Shown: positions 8,970 through 16,644 of the stretch, piece after piece
Layout of the letters: every line of letters begins with the position of its first letter
Numbering within the stretch: the first letter of the stretch is position 1
Assembly: GCA_964491875.1 (NCBI GenBank)
Contig: CAZBIC010000016.1
Coordinates: 1-64,000 of the forward strand
DNA length: 64,000 nt
Source of the DNA: JADJPG01 sp964491875
GTDB taxonomy: Bacteria; Verrucomicrobiota; Verrucomicrobiia; Limisphaerales; JADJPG01
Direction: 5' to 3'
Notes under the pieces: model-generated
What the model was told of the DNA's origin: nothing
Databases searched by the model: none
What the model saw: the letters and a program-made list of their open reading frames with translations, nothing else
Translations under genes and position numbers: made by a program

Positions 8970-9638
8970 GTGAACCTTGTGAATGCCAACTCTTCAGTCG
9001 AACCGTTGCCCACGCCTGTGGATGTGCCGCCAAACGCCCAGCCCGCGCCAAGTGAGCGAATCGCCGCGGCCGATCCGGAACGCTGGGTCGAGGAATACGG
9101 AGACTATCTGTTCAAGTTCGCCATGGCCCGGTTGCGCGATGCCGGTGCGACCGAGGATTTGGTGCAGGACACGTTCCTGGCTGCGCTCAAGGGCCGACAG
9201 AACTTTGAGGGCCGAAGCGCGGAACGAAGCTGGCTCACGGGCATTTTGAAGCACAAGATTCTCGATCGCTTCCGGAAGGCTGGTCGTGAGACGGCCTTCA
9301 CGGACCTCCAGTTCTACTCGGACGAAGAGAGCGAGCGATTCGTGGCGGATGGTCCATTCGCCGGGGCGTGGATTCACGAGCTGGGTCCGACGGAGTGGGA
9401 CGCTCCTGGAGCGAGCCTCGACAAGGAGGCGTTTTGGAAAACCTTCGCCGACTGCAACGGCAAGCTGCCGAAGAACGTCGCGACGGTGTTCACGCTGCGC
9501 GAGGTTGACGGAATCGAGAGTCGTGAAATCTGCGCGTTGCTCAACATCTCCGAGAACAATCTCTGGGTGATGCTGCACCGGGCGCGCATGGCGTTGCGGC
9601 GCTGCATTGAGACCAACTGGTTCGGGAAACAGGTTTGA
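8970..9638 (+). CDS. ECF RNA polymerase sigma factor
   Basis: 222 residues. Sigma region 2 is seen at about 45-105 (YLFKFAMARLRDAGATEDLVQ, then DTFLAALKG and SWLTGILKHKILDRFRK) and region 4 at about 165-215 (NVATVFTLREVDGIESREICALL then NLWVMLHRARMALRRCI), which is the ECF layout with no region 3. The linker between them is unusually long (about 55 residues). The start is GTG 8970; another GTG at 8979 is possible, and no ATG is available in frame. It is followed after 10 bp by a small zinc anti-sigma-type protein. Six identical promoter-like elements nearby, one upstream of this gene, mark its probable regulon: SDR, itself, a second anti-sigma-like gene, the acyltransferase operon, the thioredoxin-YHS operon and the debranching operon. 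Confidence 0.9.
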   Translation: MNLVNANSSVEPLPTPVDVPPNAQPAPSERIAAADPERWVEEYGDYLFKFAMARLRDAGATEDLVQDTFLAALKGRQNFEGRSAERSWLTGILKHKILDRFRKAGRETAFTDLQFYSDEESERFVADGPFAGAWIHELGPTEWDAPGASLDKEAFWKTFADCNGKLPKNVATVFTLREVDGIESREICALLNISENNLWVMLHRARMALRRCIETNWFGKQV

Positions 9639-9648
9639 AAGGAAGTTT

Positions 9649-9948
9649 ATGGAACGACTCAAACAACAGGCTTTGTTGTGGCTGTGGCGGCAGGTGCCCA
9701 ATTGCGCGGAGATGTCGCGCCTGTCATCGCGGATTCTCGATGAGCCTCCGTCGCTGAAGCTGCGATTTCAAATGTGGCTGCATCACCTGATTTGTGTCTG
9801 GTGCAAGCGGTACACAAGGCAACTGGCGTTCCTTCGGCGAGCAGCCGTGAGTTTTCGTCATGACCTCGCGACGGTTCCCTCGCGGAACCTGACCGCCGCG
9901 GCCCGCCAGCGAATCATCACCCGGCTCCGCTCCGAGTGCGGTCACTGA
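9649..9948 (+). CDS. Small ZAS-type putative anti-sigma factor (first copy)
   Basis: 99 residues starting at ATG 9649, with AGGAAG upstream. It carries Cys-19, then about 32 residues on HHLICVWC, i.e. H-x3-C-x2-C, which together form the zinc-binding anti-sigma (ZAS) motif of redox-sensing anti-sigma factors. There is no transmembrane helix, so it would be a soluble inhibitor released by thiol oxidation or metal loss. It sits 10 bp behind the ECF sigma gene, the usual place for the cognate anti-sigma. The C-terminal part is basic and unrelated to known domains. Confidence 0.7.
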   Translation: MERLKQQALLWLWRQVPNCAEMSRLSSRILDEPPSLKLRFQMWLHHLICVWCKRYTRQLAFLRRAAVSFRHDLATVPSRNLTAAARQRIITRLRSECGH

Positions 9949-9963
9949 GACTCGCGACGTGAC

Positions 9964-9989
9964 TGTAAGGTCGGGTCTTCGAGCTCGAC
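9964..9989 (+). promoter_or_regulatory. Putative ECF-sigma promoter of second anti-sigma-like gene
   Basis: TGTAAGG (9964-9970), 15 bases, CGAC (9986-9989), about 31 bases before the ATG at 10021. It lies in the short gap between the two ZAS genes, so the second can be induced separately. Confidence 0.65.
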
Positions 9990-10020
9990 CAAGATTGGAG
10001 CAGTTGTTCGCCAAACGATC

Positions 10021-10332
10021 ATGCAAATCATTCGTCGCATCGTCGGAAGCTTGAAAACGGCGGCGCGAAATCTTTCGCCGACCTGCCGCGACGCGAGCCG
10101 TCTGCAATCCGAGCAGTTCGATCACTTAATCCCGGCATCACAGCGCGTTGGACTGCGGATTCACCTGCTGCTCTGCCGCTGGTGCCGTCGATATGGCAGG
10201 CAACTGGACTTCCTCCGCAAGGCCGTGCGGGCTCAAGACGAGAATTCACGTCTGCCGGAAAATGCGACGCTGTCGAGCGATGCCCGCGAGCGGATGAAGC
10301 GCGCCGTTCGAGAGCACGAGCACCGTTCGTGA
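10021..10332 (+). CDS. Small ZAS-type putative anti-sigma factor (second copy)
   Basis: 103 residues with the same arrangement as the preceding gene: Cys-22, then HLLLCRWC (H-x3-C-x2-C) and a following RYGRQLDFLRKAV that matches RYTRQLAFLRRAA of the first copy. The two are therefore paralogues from a local duplication. It is soluble and probably zinc-binding. It has its own ECF-type promoter element 31 bp upstream, which would give negative feedback on the sigma factor. It could also be a co-regulator or thiol-based sensor rather than a true anti-sigma. Confidence 0.68.
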   Translation: MQIIRRIVGSLKTAARNLSPTCRDASRLQSEQFDHLIPASQRVGLRIHLLLCRWCRRYGRQLDFLRKAVRAQDENSRLPENATLSSDARERMKRAVREHEHRS

Positions 10333-10338
10333 GTCGTT

Positions 10339-10364
10339 TGTAAGGTTCCGCGATCGCAGGCGAC
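10339..10364 (+). promoter_or_regulatory. Putative ECF-sigma promoter of the acyltransferase operon
   Basis: TGTAAGG (10339-10345), 15 bases, CGAC (10361-10364). It lies just past the stop of the second ZAS gene and about 100 bases before the acyltransferase start. Confidence 0.65.
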
Positions 10365-10463
10365 TCATCCTCGCAATGGTTGCGCTCACGCAGACAAACG
10401 TTTTCGGAATTTCAGCTGACCGTCACCCGGTTGCCACAAGGCCCGGCGCAACATGGAGGCGCT

Positions 10464-11291
10464 GTGACACCCAACAACCCATCAATGTCCGGCTCAAGCG
10501 CACAGCGCGTCGCGCCGGATTCCCAGCACCCCATGAACTCCATGATTGAAACGGCTCGTCTGCTGACGACCTCCGTCCCCGTTTACTCCGTTCGCCTGGC
10601 CAGCGACTCTGCCGAGGTGCGCGCCGTCCAGGCCCTGCGCTATCGTGTCTTCAATCTCGAACTCAACGAAGGGCTCGCGGATTCCCATGCGACCGGTCTT
10701 GATGCCGATGCGTTCGACGAGGTTTGTGACCATCTGGTCGTGGAACATTCTCCAACCGGTGAGTTGGTTGGAACCTATCGTCTGCAAACAGGTCGCACAG
10801 CAGGGGCGCGACTTGGTTATTACAGCGAACAGGAGTTTGATTTCGCGCCGTATGAGCCCATCCGGAACGAATTAATCGAACTCGGACGTGCCTGCGTGGA
10901 GCAGCGGCACCGCAATCTTCATGTGCTCGGGCTGCTTTGGAAGGGAATTGCCGGCTACGCCCGTGCCCGCGGTGGGCGGTATCTCTGCGGTTGCAGTTCC
11001 ATCACCTCGCAGGATGCCGCGCTGGGTGCCTCAGCCTACACCGAACTGATGCGTCACCATCTGGCGCCGATGGAACTTCGCACCCGTCCAACGCCGAGGT
11101 TCGAGTGTCCGATGGATCGCCTGGCTGAAGATGCTCCGAAAATTCCGAAGCTCCTGCGTGCCTACCTCTCGATTGGTGCGAAGATTTGCGGCCCACCCGC
11201 TTTGGATCGGGAATTCAAGACGATCGATTTTCTGACCTTGCTCGACCTTGAATCACTTCCCGCCACGGCGCGCGCCCGGTTCCTCGGATGA
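10464..11291 (+). CDS. OlsB-like N-acyltransferase (ornithine-lipid type, GNAT fold)
   Basis: About 275 residues. Visible family features are VRAVQALRYRVFNLELNEGL, FDEVCDHLVVEH, GTYRLQTG and IELGRACVEQRHRN, all characteristic of the hemolysin-like acyl-ACP:amino-acid N-acyltransferases (OlsB family). The family transfers a 3-hydroxyacyl chain from ACP to ornithine or a similar amino acid, the first step of aminolipid synthesis. The next gene overlaps by ATGA and encodes an OlsA-like O-acyltransferase, which supports that pathway. Start: GTG 10464 has GGAGG 4 bases upstream; ATG 10485 and ATG 10533 are alternatives, and the domain begins after the last. An ECF-type promoter precedes it, suggesting envelope-lipid remodelling under stress. 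Confidence 0.78.
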   Translation: MTPNNPSMSGSSAQRVAPDSQHPMNSMIETARLLTTSVPVYSVRLASDSAEVRAVQALRYRVFNLELNEGLADSHATGLDADAFDEVCDHLVVEHSPTGELVGTYRLQTGRTAGARLGYYSEQEFDFAPYEPIRNELIELGRACVEQRHRNLHVLGLLWKGIAGYARARGGRYLCGCSSITSQDAALGASAYTELMRHHLAPMELRTRPTPRFECPMDRLAEDAPKIPKLLRAYLSIGAKICGPPALDREFKTIDFLTLLDLESLPATARARFLG

Positions 11292-12118
11292 AAGCTGCGA
11301 CATCCAACGCGTTGCTGCCCGTGGTAGCCGATACGGCGAGATCAACCCGACGAATCGCATCGACGTTGCAATCGACCTGGCGAGCGCTGTGGCTCGGAGG
11401 GGAAATTCTTCTCGCCACGTTTCGCTTTGGTTGGGCGTCGATTCTTTATGGGGGAGCTGCGCCCCTGCGCGTCCGCGCAAGATGTCTTCAAGCCAGCTGT
11501 CGGCGGATCCTTCGAGTCTTCGATGCCGATGTTCGTGTCAGTGGGATGCCGCCGAATCGCGGTCTGCTGGTGTGCAATCACCTGAGCTACCTGGATATCC
11601 TTGTCATTGGCGCAACGACGCCGTGTGTCTTTATTTCGAAAAGCGACGTGCGTCGCTGGCCGGTATTCGGCTGGTTTGCCGCATGGGCCGGAACGCTGTT
11701 CGTGCGACGTGAGCGACGGACGGATGCTGCGCGAATGACGGAAGAAATTCGAACGGCGCTCAGCCAGGAGATTCTCGTCGTGCTGTTCCCGGAAGGCACT
11801 TCGACGGGTGGCACCGCGGTTCTTCCATTCAAGTCAGCGCTGCTTGGCGCTGTCGAGGCGACAGACCATCCAATCGCACCAGCGGCGATTGCTTACCATT
11901 TGGACGACGGAGATGCGGCGGAGGAGGTTTGCTACTGGAAGGACATGACGCTTTTTCCGCACCTGTGGAATCTGCTGGGAAAGCGCTCGCTGAATGCCGG
12001 TCTCGAATTTGGTTTGGCCAAGGCAGTCAGCCGTGAAGACCGCAAGACCACCGCGCTTCGTCTGCATTCTGAAGTGCTCGAATTGAAACGCTCCCTCGAC
12101 GCGACATTCCAATCATGA
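11288..12118 (+). CDS. 1-acyl-sn-glycerol-3-phosphate acyltransferase-like protein (OlsA type)
   Basis: 276 residues of the PlsC/LPLAT superfamily. The acyltransferase motif NHLSYLD (HX4D) and the acceptor-binding motif FPEGTSTGG are both intact, with a hydrophobic segment LWLGGEILLATFRFGWASIL near residue 40 for membrane attachment. In the ornithine-lipid pathway OlsA O-acylates the lyso-lipid made by OlsB; the ATGA overlap with the OlsB-like gene makes this the favoured role. Plain lysophosphatidic acid acylation is the alternative. It is a membrane-associated enzyme and the second gene of an ECF-promoted operon. Confidence 0.82.
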   Translation: MKAATSNALLPVVADTARSTRRIASTLQSTWRALWLGGEILLATFRFGWASILYGGAAPLRVRARCLQASCRRILRVFDADVRVSGMPPNRGLLVCNHLSYLDILVIGATTPCVFISKSDVRRWPVFGWFAAWAGTLFVRRERRTDAARMTEEIRTALSQEILVVLFPEGTSTGGTAVLPFKSALLGAVEATDHPIAPAAIAYHLDDGDAAEEVCYWKDMTLFPHLWNLLGKRSLNAGLEFGLAKAVSREDRKTTALRLHSEVLELKRSLDATFQS

Positions 12119-12804
12119 AGATCCTCATTACCTGCGGTCCAAGCTACGAACCCATCGACGGCGCACGGCGCATGACCAACATGTCGACGGGTAAACTTGG
12201 CGTGACGCTTGCCAATAATTTCGCAGAAGCGGGCCATGAAGTCATCTGCCTCAAAGGGGAAGGCAGCACCTATCCAGATGCGGTCATCGCCGGGCGCACG
12301 ATTCCGTTCAGCACGAATGATGATTTGGCGGAAAAGCTGGCGGCGATCTCGGGGAGCGAAGCGGTGGATGCCGTCCTTCACGCGGCGGCATTGTGTGATT
12401 ATCGCGTCGAGGAAGTGAGGAATGATTCCGGTGACCGGTTGATTTCGCAAAAATTCGCGACGCGGAGTGGACGGCTTCACCTGATACTTGCCCCGGCGAC
12501 AAAAGTCCTGCCCCGGTTGCGCGCGATGTTTCCCAAGGCGGCGATTGTGGGCTGGAAGTATGAACTCGCGGGAACTAGCGCCGACGCATTCGAGAGGGCG
12601 TGGCGCCAGCTTCGTGACGGCGGGACGGACGCCTGTGTCCTCAATGGCGCTGCGTATGGCGATGGGTTCGCGCTGTGCCGCCGCGATGGGAGTGTCCAGA
12701 CTTCCGCTGACAGCGCCGATCTGTGCCGAGAGCTGGAACTTCTCCTGACGGCCCGCCTTTCCGAAGATTCGACCGACCGGCAGGCTCTTCAACATTCGTT
12801 GTAA
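12115..12804 (+). CDS. CoaB/DFP-like phosphopantothenoylcysteine synthetase domain protein
   Basis: 229 residues beginning KILITCGPSYEPIDGARRMTN, the start of the DFP (CoaB) domain; NMSTGKLGVTLANNF, VLHAAALCDYRVEEV and VGWKYELAG are further landmarks. Only the CoaB-like half is present; the CoaC decarboxylase half of the usual bifunctional Dfp protein is absent. In the family this domain ligates phosphopantothenate to cysteine, but standalone copies in odd operons may do another NTP-dependent ligation. It overlaps the acyltransferase gene by ATGA, so translation is coupled. The link between CoA supply (hence ACP and acyl chains) and lipid synthesis is suggestive but inferred. Confidence 0.75.
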   Translation: MKILITCGPSYEPIDGARRMTNMSTGKLGVTLANNFAEAGHEVICLKGEGSTYPDAVIAGRTIPFSTNDDLAEKLAAISGSEAVDAVLHAAALCDYRVEEVRNDSGDRLISQKFATRSGRLHLILAPATKVLPRLRAMFPKAAIVGWKYELAGTSADAFERAWRQLRDGGTDACVLNGAAYGDGFALCRRDGSVQTSADSADLCRELELLLTARLSEDSTDRQALQHSL

Positions 12805-12825
12805 GGTTTCCAACAGCGGCGCGAC
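12800..12825 (+). promoter_or_regulatory. Putative ECF-sigma promoter of the thioredoxin-YHS operon
   Basis: TGTAAGG (12800-12806), 15 bases, CGAC (12822-12825), 76 bases before the ATG at 12902. The first bases overlap the stop codon of the preceding gene. Confidence 0.65.
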
Positions 12826-12901
12826 CCACCTTCAGCCGCGGCCAGTGTCGCAAGAGTGATTCGAGCGTTATCAGCCAGCGGCACACAACACCGCTGACTT
12901 G

Positions 12902-13831
12902 ATGAAACCGAACCGAATACTCGCCGCGCTCCTTGTATCCCTTGCCTGCTGCCAGACTGCCCTCGCGGCGCCTGCGGATTTCACCGTTGAATCGCCTGCC
13001 GACGGGAAGATTTTCAAACTCGCTGAGGCACGCGGCAAGTTCGTCGCGCTGCACTTCCTGTTGAAGACGGAATGTCCGTTCTGCCTCAAGCACACCCGCG
13101 ATTACGCCCAGAAGTCCGCATCGATGCCCGATGTGGTCCACGTTTTCCTGAAGCCGGACAATGCGGAGGAGATCAAGGCCTGGTCCTCGAAGGCGAATCG
13201 AGGCGACGCATCTCCGGATGTGAGCATCTATCGCGATGCCGACGCGAAACTGGCCGACGCGTTCGCCATCCCTGGCGGCTACATGTTCCACGGCGAATCA
13301 GTGCACTATCCGGCGCTGGTGCTGTTGAATCCGGCGGGCAAGGAAGTCTTTCGTTACGTCGGCAAGAGCAACTCGGATCGTTTCGGCGCGGAGCAATTCG
13401 TTGCCAAGTTGGCGGAGCTAAAGGCTCAGAGCGTTGCAGCTGTGAAGCACTACAACCTTGGCTCCGACAACGTCGCGTTGAGCGGATACGATCCTGTTGG
13501 TTACTTCACGGCGATGAAGGCGTTGAAGGGCCAGCCAGGAATCAAGGCGTCGCACGGAGGTGTCACGTATCACTTTGCGACAGACGAGAACCGGAAGCTC
13601 TTCGTCGCTGCGCCGGAGAAGTACCTTCCGACCTACGGCGGCTGGTGCGCGACGGCGATGGCAAAGGGCGAGAAAGTGGAGATAGATCCCACCAATTTCA
13701 AGGTCACCAACGGCCGGTTGTTTCTCTTCTTCAAGGCGTTCTACGCGAACGCGATCAAGGACTGGAACAAGGACGAACCGAACCTCACCACCAAAGCCGA
13801 CGCCAACTGGAGAAAGATTTCCGGCGAGTAG
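12902..13831 (+). CDS. Exported thioredoxin-fold protein fused to a YHS domain
   Basis: 309 residues. A signal peptide (KPNRILAALLVSLACCQTALA) ends near residue 22. Residues about 25-175 are an AhpC/TSA-like thioredoxin fold with the redox pair in LKTECPFCLKH (C-x2-C). Residues about 190-275 are a YHS domain (GYDPVGYFTAMKALKG ... VTYHFATDENRKLFVAAPEKY ... YGGWCATAMAKG), a module often binding metal and found next to metal-transport or redox genes. ATG 12902 is chosen over the TTG at 12899. The DoxX gene follows 25 bp later. An ECF-type promoter lies upstream. A periplasmic thiol or metal-handling role fits the regulon; the substrate is unknown. Confidence 0.8.
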   Translation: MKPNRILAALLVSLACCQTALAAPADFTVESPADGKIFKLAEARGKFVALHFLLKTECPFCLKHTRDYAQKSASMPDVVHVFLKPDNAEEIKAWSSKANRGDASPDVSIYRDADAKLADAFAIPGGYMFHGESVHYPALVLLNPAGKEVFRYVGKSNSDRFGAEQFVAKLAELKAQSVAAVKHYNLGSDNVALSGYDPVGYFTAMKALKGQPGIKASHGGVTYHFATDENRKLFVAAPEKYLPTYGGWCATAMAKGEKVEIDPTNFKVTNGRLFLFFKAFYANAIKDWNKDEPNLTTKADANWRKISGE

Positions 13832-13856
13832 GTAACTCAACTCAGCGCCATCTCCC

Positions 13857-14300
13857 ATGAAACTCTGCAAACGTCACAACGTCGTCAGTTGGATTCTCCA
13901 ACTCATCGCCGCGGCCATTCTCGCGCAAACTTTGTTCTTCAAGTTCAGCGGTGCGCCGGAATCGAAGTTCATCTTCACCACGCTCGGCGTGGAGCCGTGG
14001 GGACGCGTGGCCACTGGACTGGCAGAACTCGTTGCCGTGCTGCTGCTGCTTACAACGCGGTTCGCGGTCATCGGCGCGGGGCTCGCGATGGCGCTGATGT
14101 TTGGTGCCATCGGTTCGCACCTGACCAAACTCGGCATCGTCGTGCAAAACGACGGCGGATTGTTGTTCGCGCTCGCGGTGACCGTGCTTGCCTCCAGCGC
14201 TGTCGTGCTGTTTCTGCGACGGCGGCAACTGCCGTCCTTTGGTGCTCGCATCGCATCGTCAGCGCCGTCGGCGTGCGCCACCAAAGGATGTTCTCAATGA
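13857..14300 (+). CDS. DoxX-like membrane protein
   Basis: 147 residues with four hydrophobic segments (roughly 11-28, 52-70, 73-92 and 104-122), the DoxX/DoxD four-helix layout. Text such as AAAILAQTLFFKFSGAPES and GLAELVAVLLLLTTRFAVIGAGLAM fits this family of small inner-membrane proteins linked to oxidoreductase complexes and thiol stress. It ends CATKGCSQ, leaving two cysteines near the C-terminus. It lies 25 bp after the thioredoxin-YHS gene and 19 bp before the DinB gene, in an apparent six-gene run. No catalytic activity can be assigned. Confidence 0.75.
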   Translation: MKLCKRHNVVSWILQLIAAAILAQTLFFKFSGAPESKFIFTTLGVEPWGRVATGLAELVAVLLLLTTRFAVIGAGLAMALMFGAIGSHLTKLGIVVQNDGGLLFALAVTVLASSAVVLFLRRRQLPSFGARIASSAPSACATKGCSQ

Positions 14301-14319
14301 ACTTCTCCGCCTGACCACC

Positions 14320-14979
14320 ATGACCTCCTCTGTCACCGCAGCTGCGTCGTCGCTTGCAAAGTCAGACTTCAATCCCACCGGTGCATTTCCGAACGGTCGC
14401 TGGTCACCTTCTCCCAATCAGCCCTCCAACTTCATGACTCCCGACGATTCATTCGAAGACGCGCGTCGCATCGTGGACGCTGCTGTCGCCATTCTGGCGC
14501 AAGGTGAGGAACTGCTCGCTGACGTTTCGGTTGACACCTACACCCGCCGCCTTCCGCTCGCGTTCAACGCCTGCATCGGCGGCCATTACCGCCATTGCTT
14601 GGATCACTTCACGAGCCTGCTGCGCGGCTTCGATGCCGACACGGTGGACTACGATCATCGCGAGCGCGATGTGCGCATTGAATCGAATCCGGCCTTCGCT
14701 CTCGAATTGACCCGCCAGATGCGGGCGCAACTCGAGTCCATTCCAATTAGCTCTCTGGAGGCAACCGTGCGCGCGCGGTGTGAGGTGAGTTACGCCCACG
14801 GTGACTCGCCGGTCACAGGATCGACGTTCGGCCGCGAAATGGTTTATGCGATCGCGCATGCCATCCATCACTACGCGCTCATCGCCGTGATGGCGCGGTT
14901 GATGGGGGCGACGCTTCCAGAGCACTTCGGCATTGCGCCGTCTACAGTTGCACACAACTCGAAGCAGAAGGTGCAATGA
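14320..14979 (+). CDS. DinB-like four-helix protein
   Basis: 219 residues from ATG 14320. The DinB fold is suggested by histidines spaced for metal binding: one in GGHYRHCLDHF (about residue 87), and HAIHHYALIAVMARLMG near residue 183, the usual C-terminal H-x3-H site. DinB-superfamily proteins include metal-dependent thiol transferases using bacillithiol or mycothiol, and many unknowns. The following DedA-ATP-grasp gene overlaps by ATGA. The 40-residue N-terminal serine/proline-rich segment is unusual; a later start at the Met in NFMTPDDSFEDARR is possible. Confidence 0.68.
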   Translation: MTSSVTAAASSLAKSDFNPTGAFPNGRWSPSPNQPSNFMTPDDSFEDARRIVDAAVAILAQGEELLADVSVDTYTRRLPLAFNACIGGHYRHCLDHFTSLLRGFDADTVDYDHRERDVRIESNPAFALELTRQMRAQLESIPISSLEATVRARCEVSYAHGDSPVTGSTFGREMVYAIAHAIHHYALIAVMARLMGATLPEHFGIAPSTVAHNSKQKVQ

Positions 14980-16640
14980 ATCCCTTCCAGCCAGAGTGGT
15001 TGCCGTTTGGTTTCGATGGTTGGCCACCGGTAGCACAGGCCGTGACGCTGGGGTTGCTGACTTTTGTTCAAGAGGATGTTCCGACCGTCAGTAGCGCGTT
15101 GCTGGCTGCTGCCGGCACGCTTTCCTGGACGACGAGTTTCCTCGGAGTCTTCCTCGGTATTTGGGTAGGCGACGCCTTGCTTTACCTGCTCGCCCGGCGT
15201 GTCGGTCGCCCGCTGCTTCAACGCTCCTGGTCGAAACGGTTCTTCGATGCCGACGCAGTGGCGCGCAGTGAACGCTGGTTCAGCGAGAAGGGAACGTGGT
15301 TGCTGGTCAGCAGCCGTTTCGTTCCGGGCACGCGCCTTCCCACTTATTTGGCGGCGGGATTCCTGCGACTGCCGTTCAGCCGCTTCCTCGCCGTGACCGG
15401 CGTCGCGGTTGCCTTCTGGACGGTTGGAATTTTCCTGCTGGCGAGGTGGCTCGGTCCGGAGCTGATTCGCTGGCTTGAGCGTTGGAACTCGAGCGGATGG
15501 TTTTTCGTCTTGGCGATTGTCGCGGTTGTCTTCGCCGTTCGTATGGCGACCAAACTTGCCGACGTCAGATTCCGTCGGCGAGCTGGTGCGATGTTCGGTC
15601 GTTGGAGGCGTTGGGAGTTCTGGCCTGCGTGGCTGTTCTATGTACCCGTCGGTTTGAACTACGTCCGTCTCGCGTTGAAGTATCGCGGATTCACGATTCC
15701 GACGGCGGCGAATCCGGGGATCTTTTCCGGAGGCTTCGTGGGCGAATCAAAGATTGCGACACTCAACGACCTTTCTCGCACCAGTCCCGAGTTTACCGCC
15801 GAGGCGTTTCTGTTGCCGAGTGGACCGAGTGTAATCGATCGGAATATGGCGCTCGCGAGGATTCTCAGAGAGCATGACATCAAGTATCCGTTTATCCTGA
15901 AACCCGATGTTGGGCAGCGCGGGGTCGGGGTGAAGCTGATTCGAACGCCAGAGCAGGGCGGGGCGTACCTGCGCGGAACCAGTGCTCCATTGCTCATCCA
16001 GCACTATGCGCCGGGGCCGCATGAGATAGGCGTGTTCTACTATCGCTTTCCGCAAGAGCGACGCGGGCGAATCTTCGCCATCACGGAGAAAATTTTCCCG
16101 ACGATCACCGGCGATGGTCGGCAAACGATTGAAGACCTCGTATGGAACGATCCGCGCGCGCGATACGTGGCTGAGACTTATCTGCGTCGCCTCGGCGTGG
16201 GACGCCCTCACGTTCTGGCACGTGGTGAGACCCTGCGGTTGGTTGAAGCGGGCAACCACGCTCAAGGGTGTATTTTTCGCGACGGGATGCACCTTTGGTC
16301 CGAGGCGCTGGAACAGCGCATTGATGAAATCTCACGACGGCTCAACGGCTTTTGGATCGGCCGCTACGACATTCGTTATTCATCTTCCACTGAACTGCGC
16401 GCCGGGCGTGATTTCCAAATCATCGAACTGAACGGTGCAGCGTCCGAAGCCACGAGCATCTACGACGCCCGCAATTCTTTGTTCGCCGCCTACCGAAAGC
16501 TCTTCCAACAATGGGAACTGGTCTTCGCCATCGGTGCTGAGAACCGAAGGAGAGGACAGTTGCCAACTGCTCCCTTGCTGCTGTGGCGAAAATGGCGCGA
16601 GACCGGCAGGCTGATAGCGACCTATCCGTTGGCGGATTGA
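14976..16640 (+). CDS. DedA-family membrane protein fused to an ATP-grasp domain
   Basis: 554 residues. The first ~200 form a DedA/SNARE-associated membrane domain: TFVQEDVPTVSSALLAAAG, GIWVGDALLYLLARRVGR and SSRFVPGTRLPTYLAAGFL match the conserved re-entrant helices with the acidic and arginine residues of polyprenyl-phosphate or phospholipid flippases. Residues about 255-540 are a cytoplasmic ATP-grasp-type domain (YPFILKPDVGQRGVGVKLIR; RYDIRYSSSTELRAGRDFQ; IIELNGAASEATSIYD). The fusion suggests a ligase acting on, or coupled to, a lipid carried by the DedA part. It overlaps the DinB gene by ATGA. The substrate cannot be deduced. Confidence 0.78.
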   Translation: MNPFQPEWLPFGFDGWPPVAQAVTLGLLTFVQEDVPTVSSALLAAAGTLSWTTSFLGVFLGIWVGDALLYLLARRVGRPLLQRSWSKRFFDADAVARSERWFSEKGTWLLVSSRFVPGTRLPTYLAAGFLRLPFSRFLAVTGVAVAFWTVGIFLLARWLGPELIRWLERWNSSGWFFVLAIVAVVFAVRMATKLADVRFRRRAGAMFGRWRRWEFWPAWLFYVPVGLNYVRLALKYRGFTIPTAANPGIFSGGFVGESKIATLNDLSRTSPEFTAEAFLLPSGPSVIDRNMALARILREHDIKYPFILKPDVGQRGVGVKLIRTPEQGGAYLRGTSAPLLIQHYAPGPHEIGVFYYRFPQERRGRIFAITEKIFPTITGDGRQTIEDLVWNDPRARYVAETYLRRLGVGRPHVLARGETLRLVEAGNHAQGCIFRDGMHLWSEALEQRIDEISRRLNGFWIGRYDIRYSSSTELRAGRDFQIIELNGAASEATSIYDARNSLFAAYRKLFQQWELVFAIGAENRRRGQLPTAPLLLWRKWRETGRLIATYPLAD

Positions 16641-16644
16641 ACGC

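Noticed and set aside
10376..10545. Upstream open frame beginning at ATG 10376, overlapping the OlsB-like gene start
   Set aside because: It has no RBS and no recognisable protein text; it probably arises by chance in the leader.
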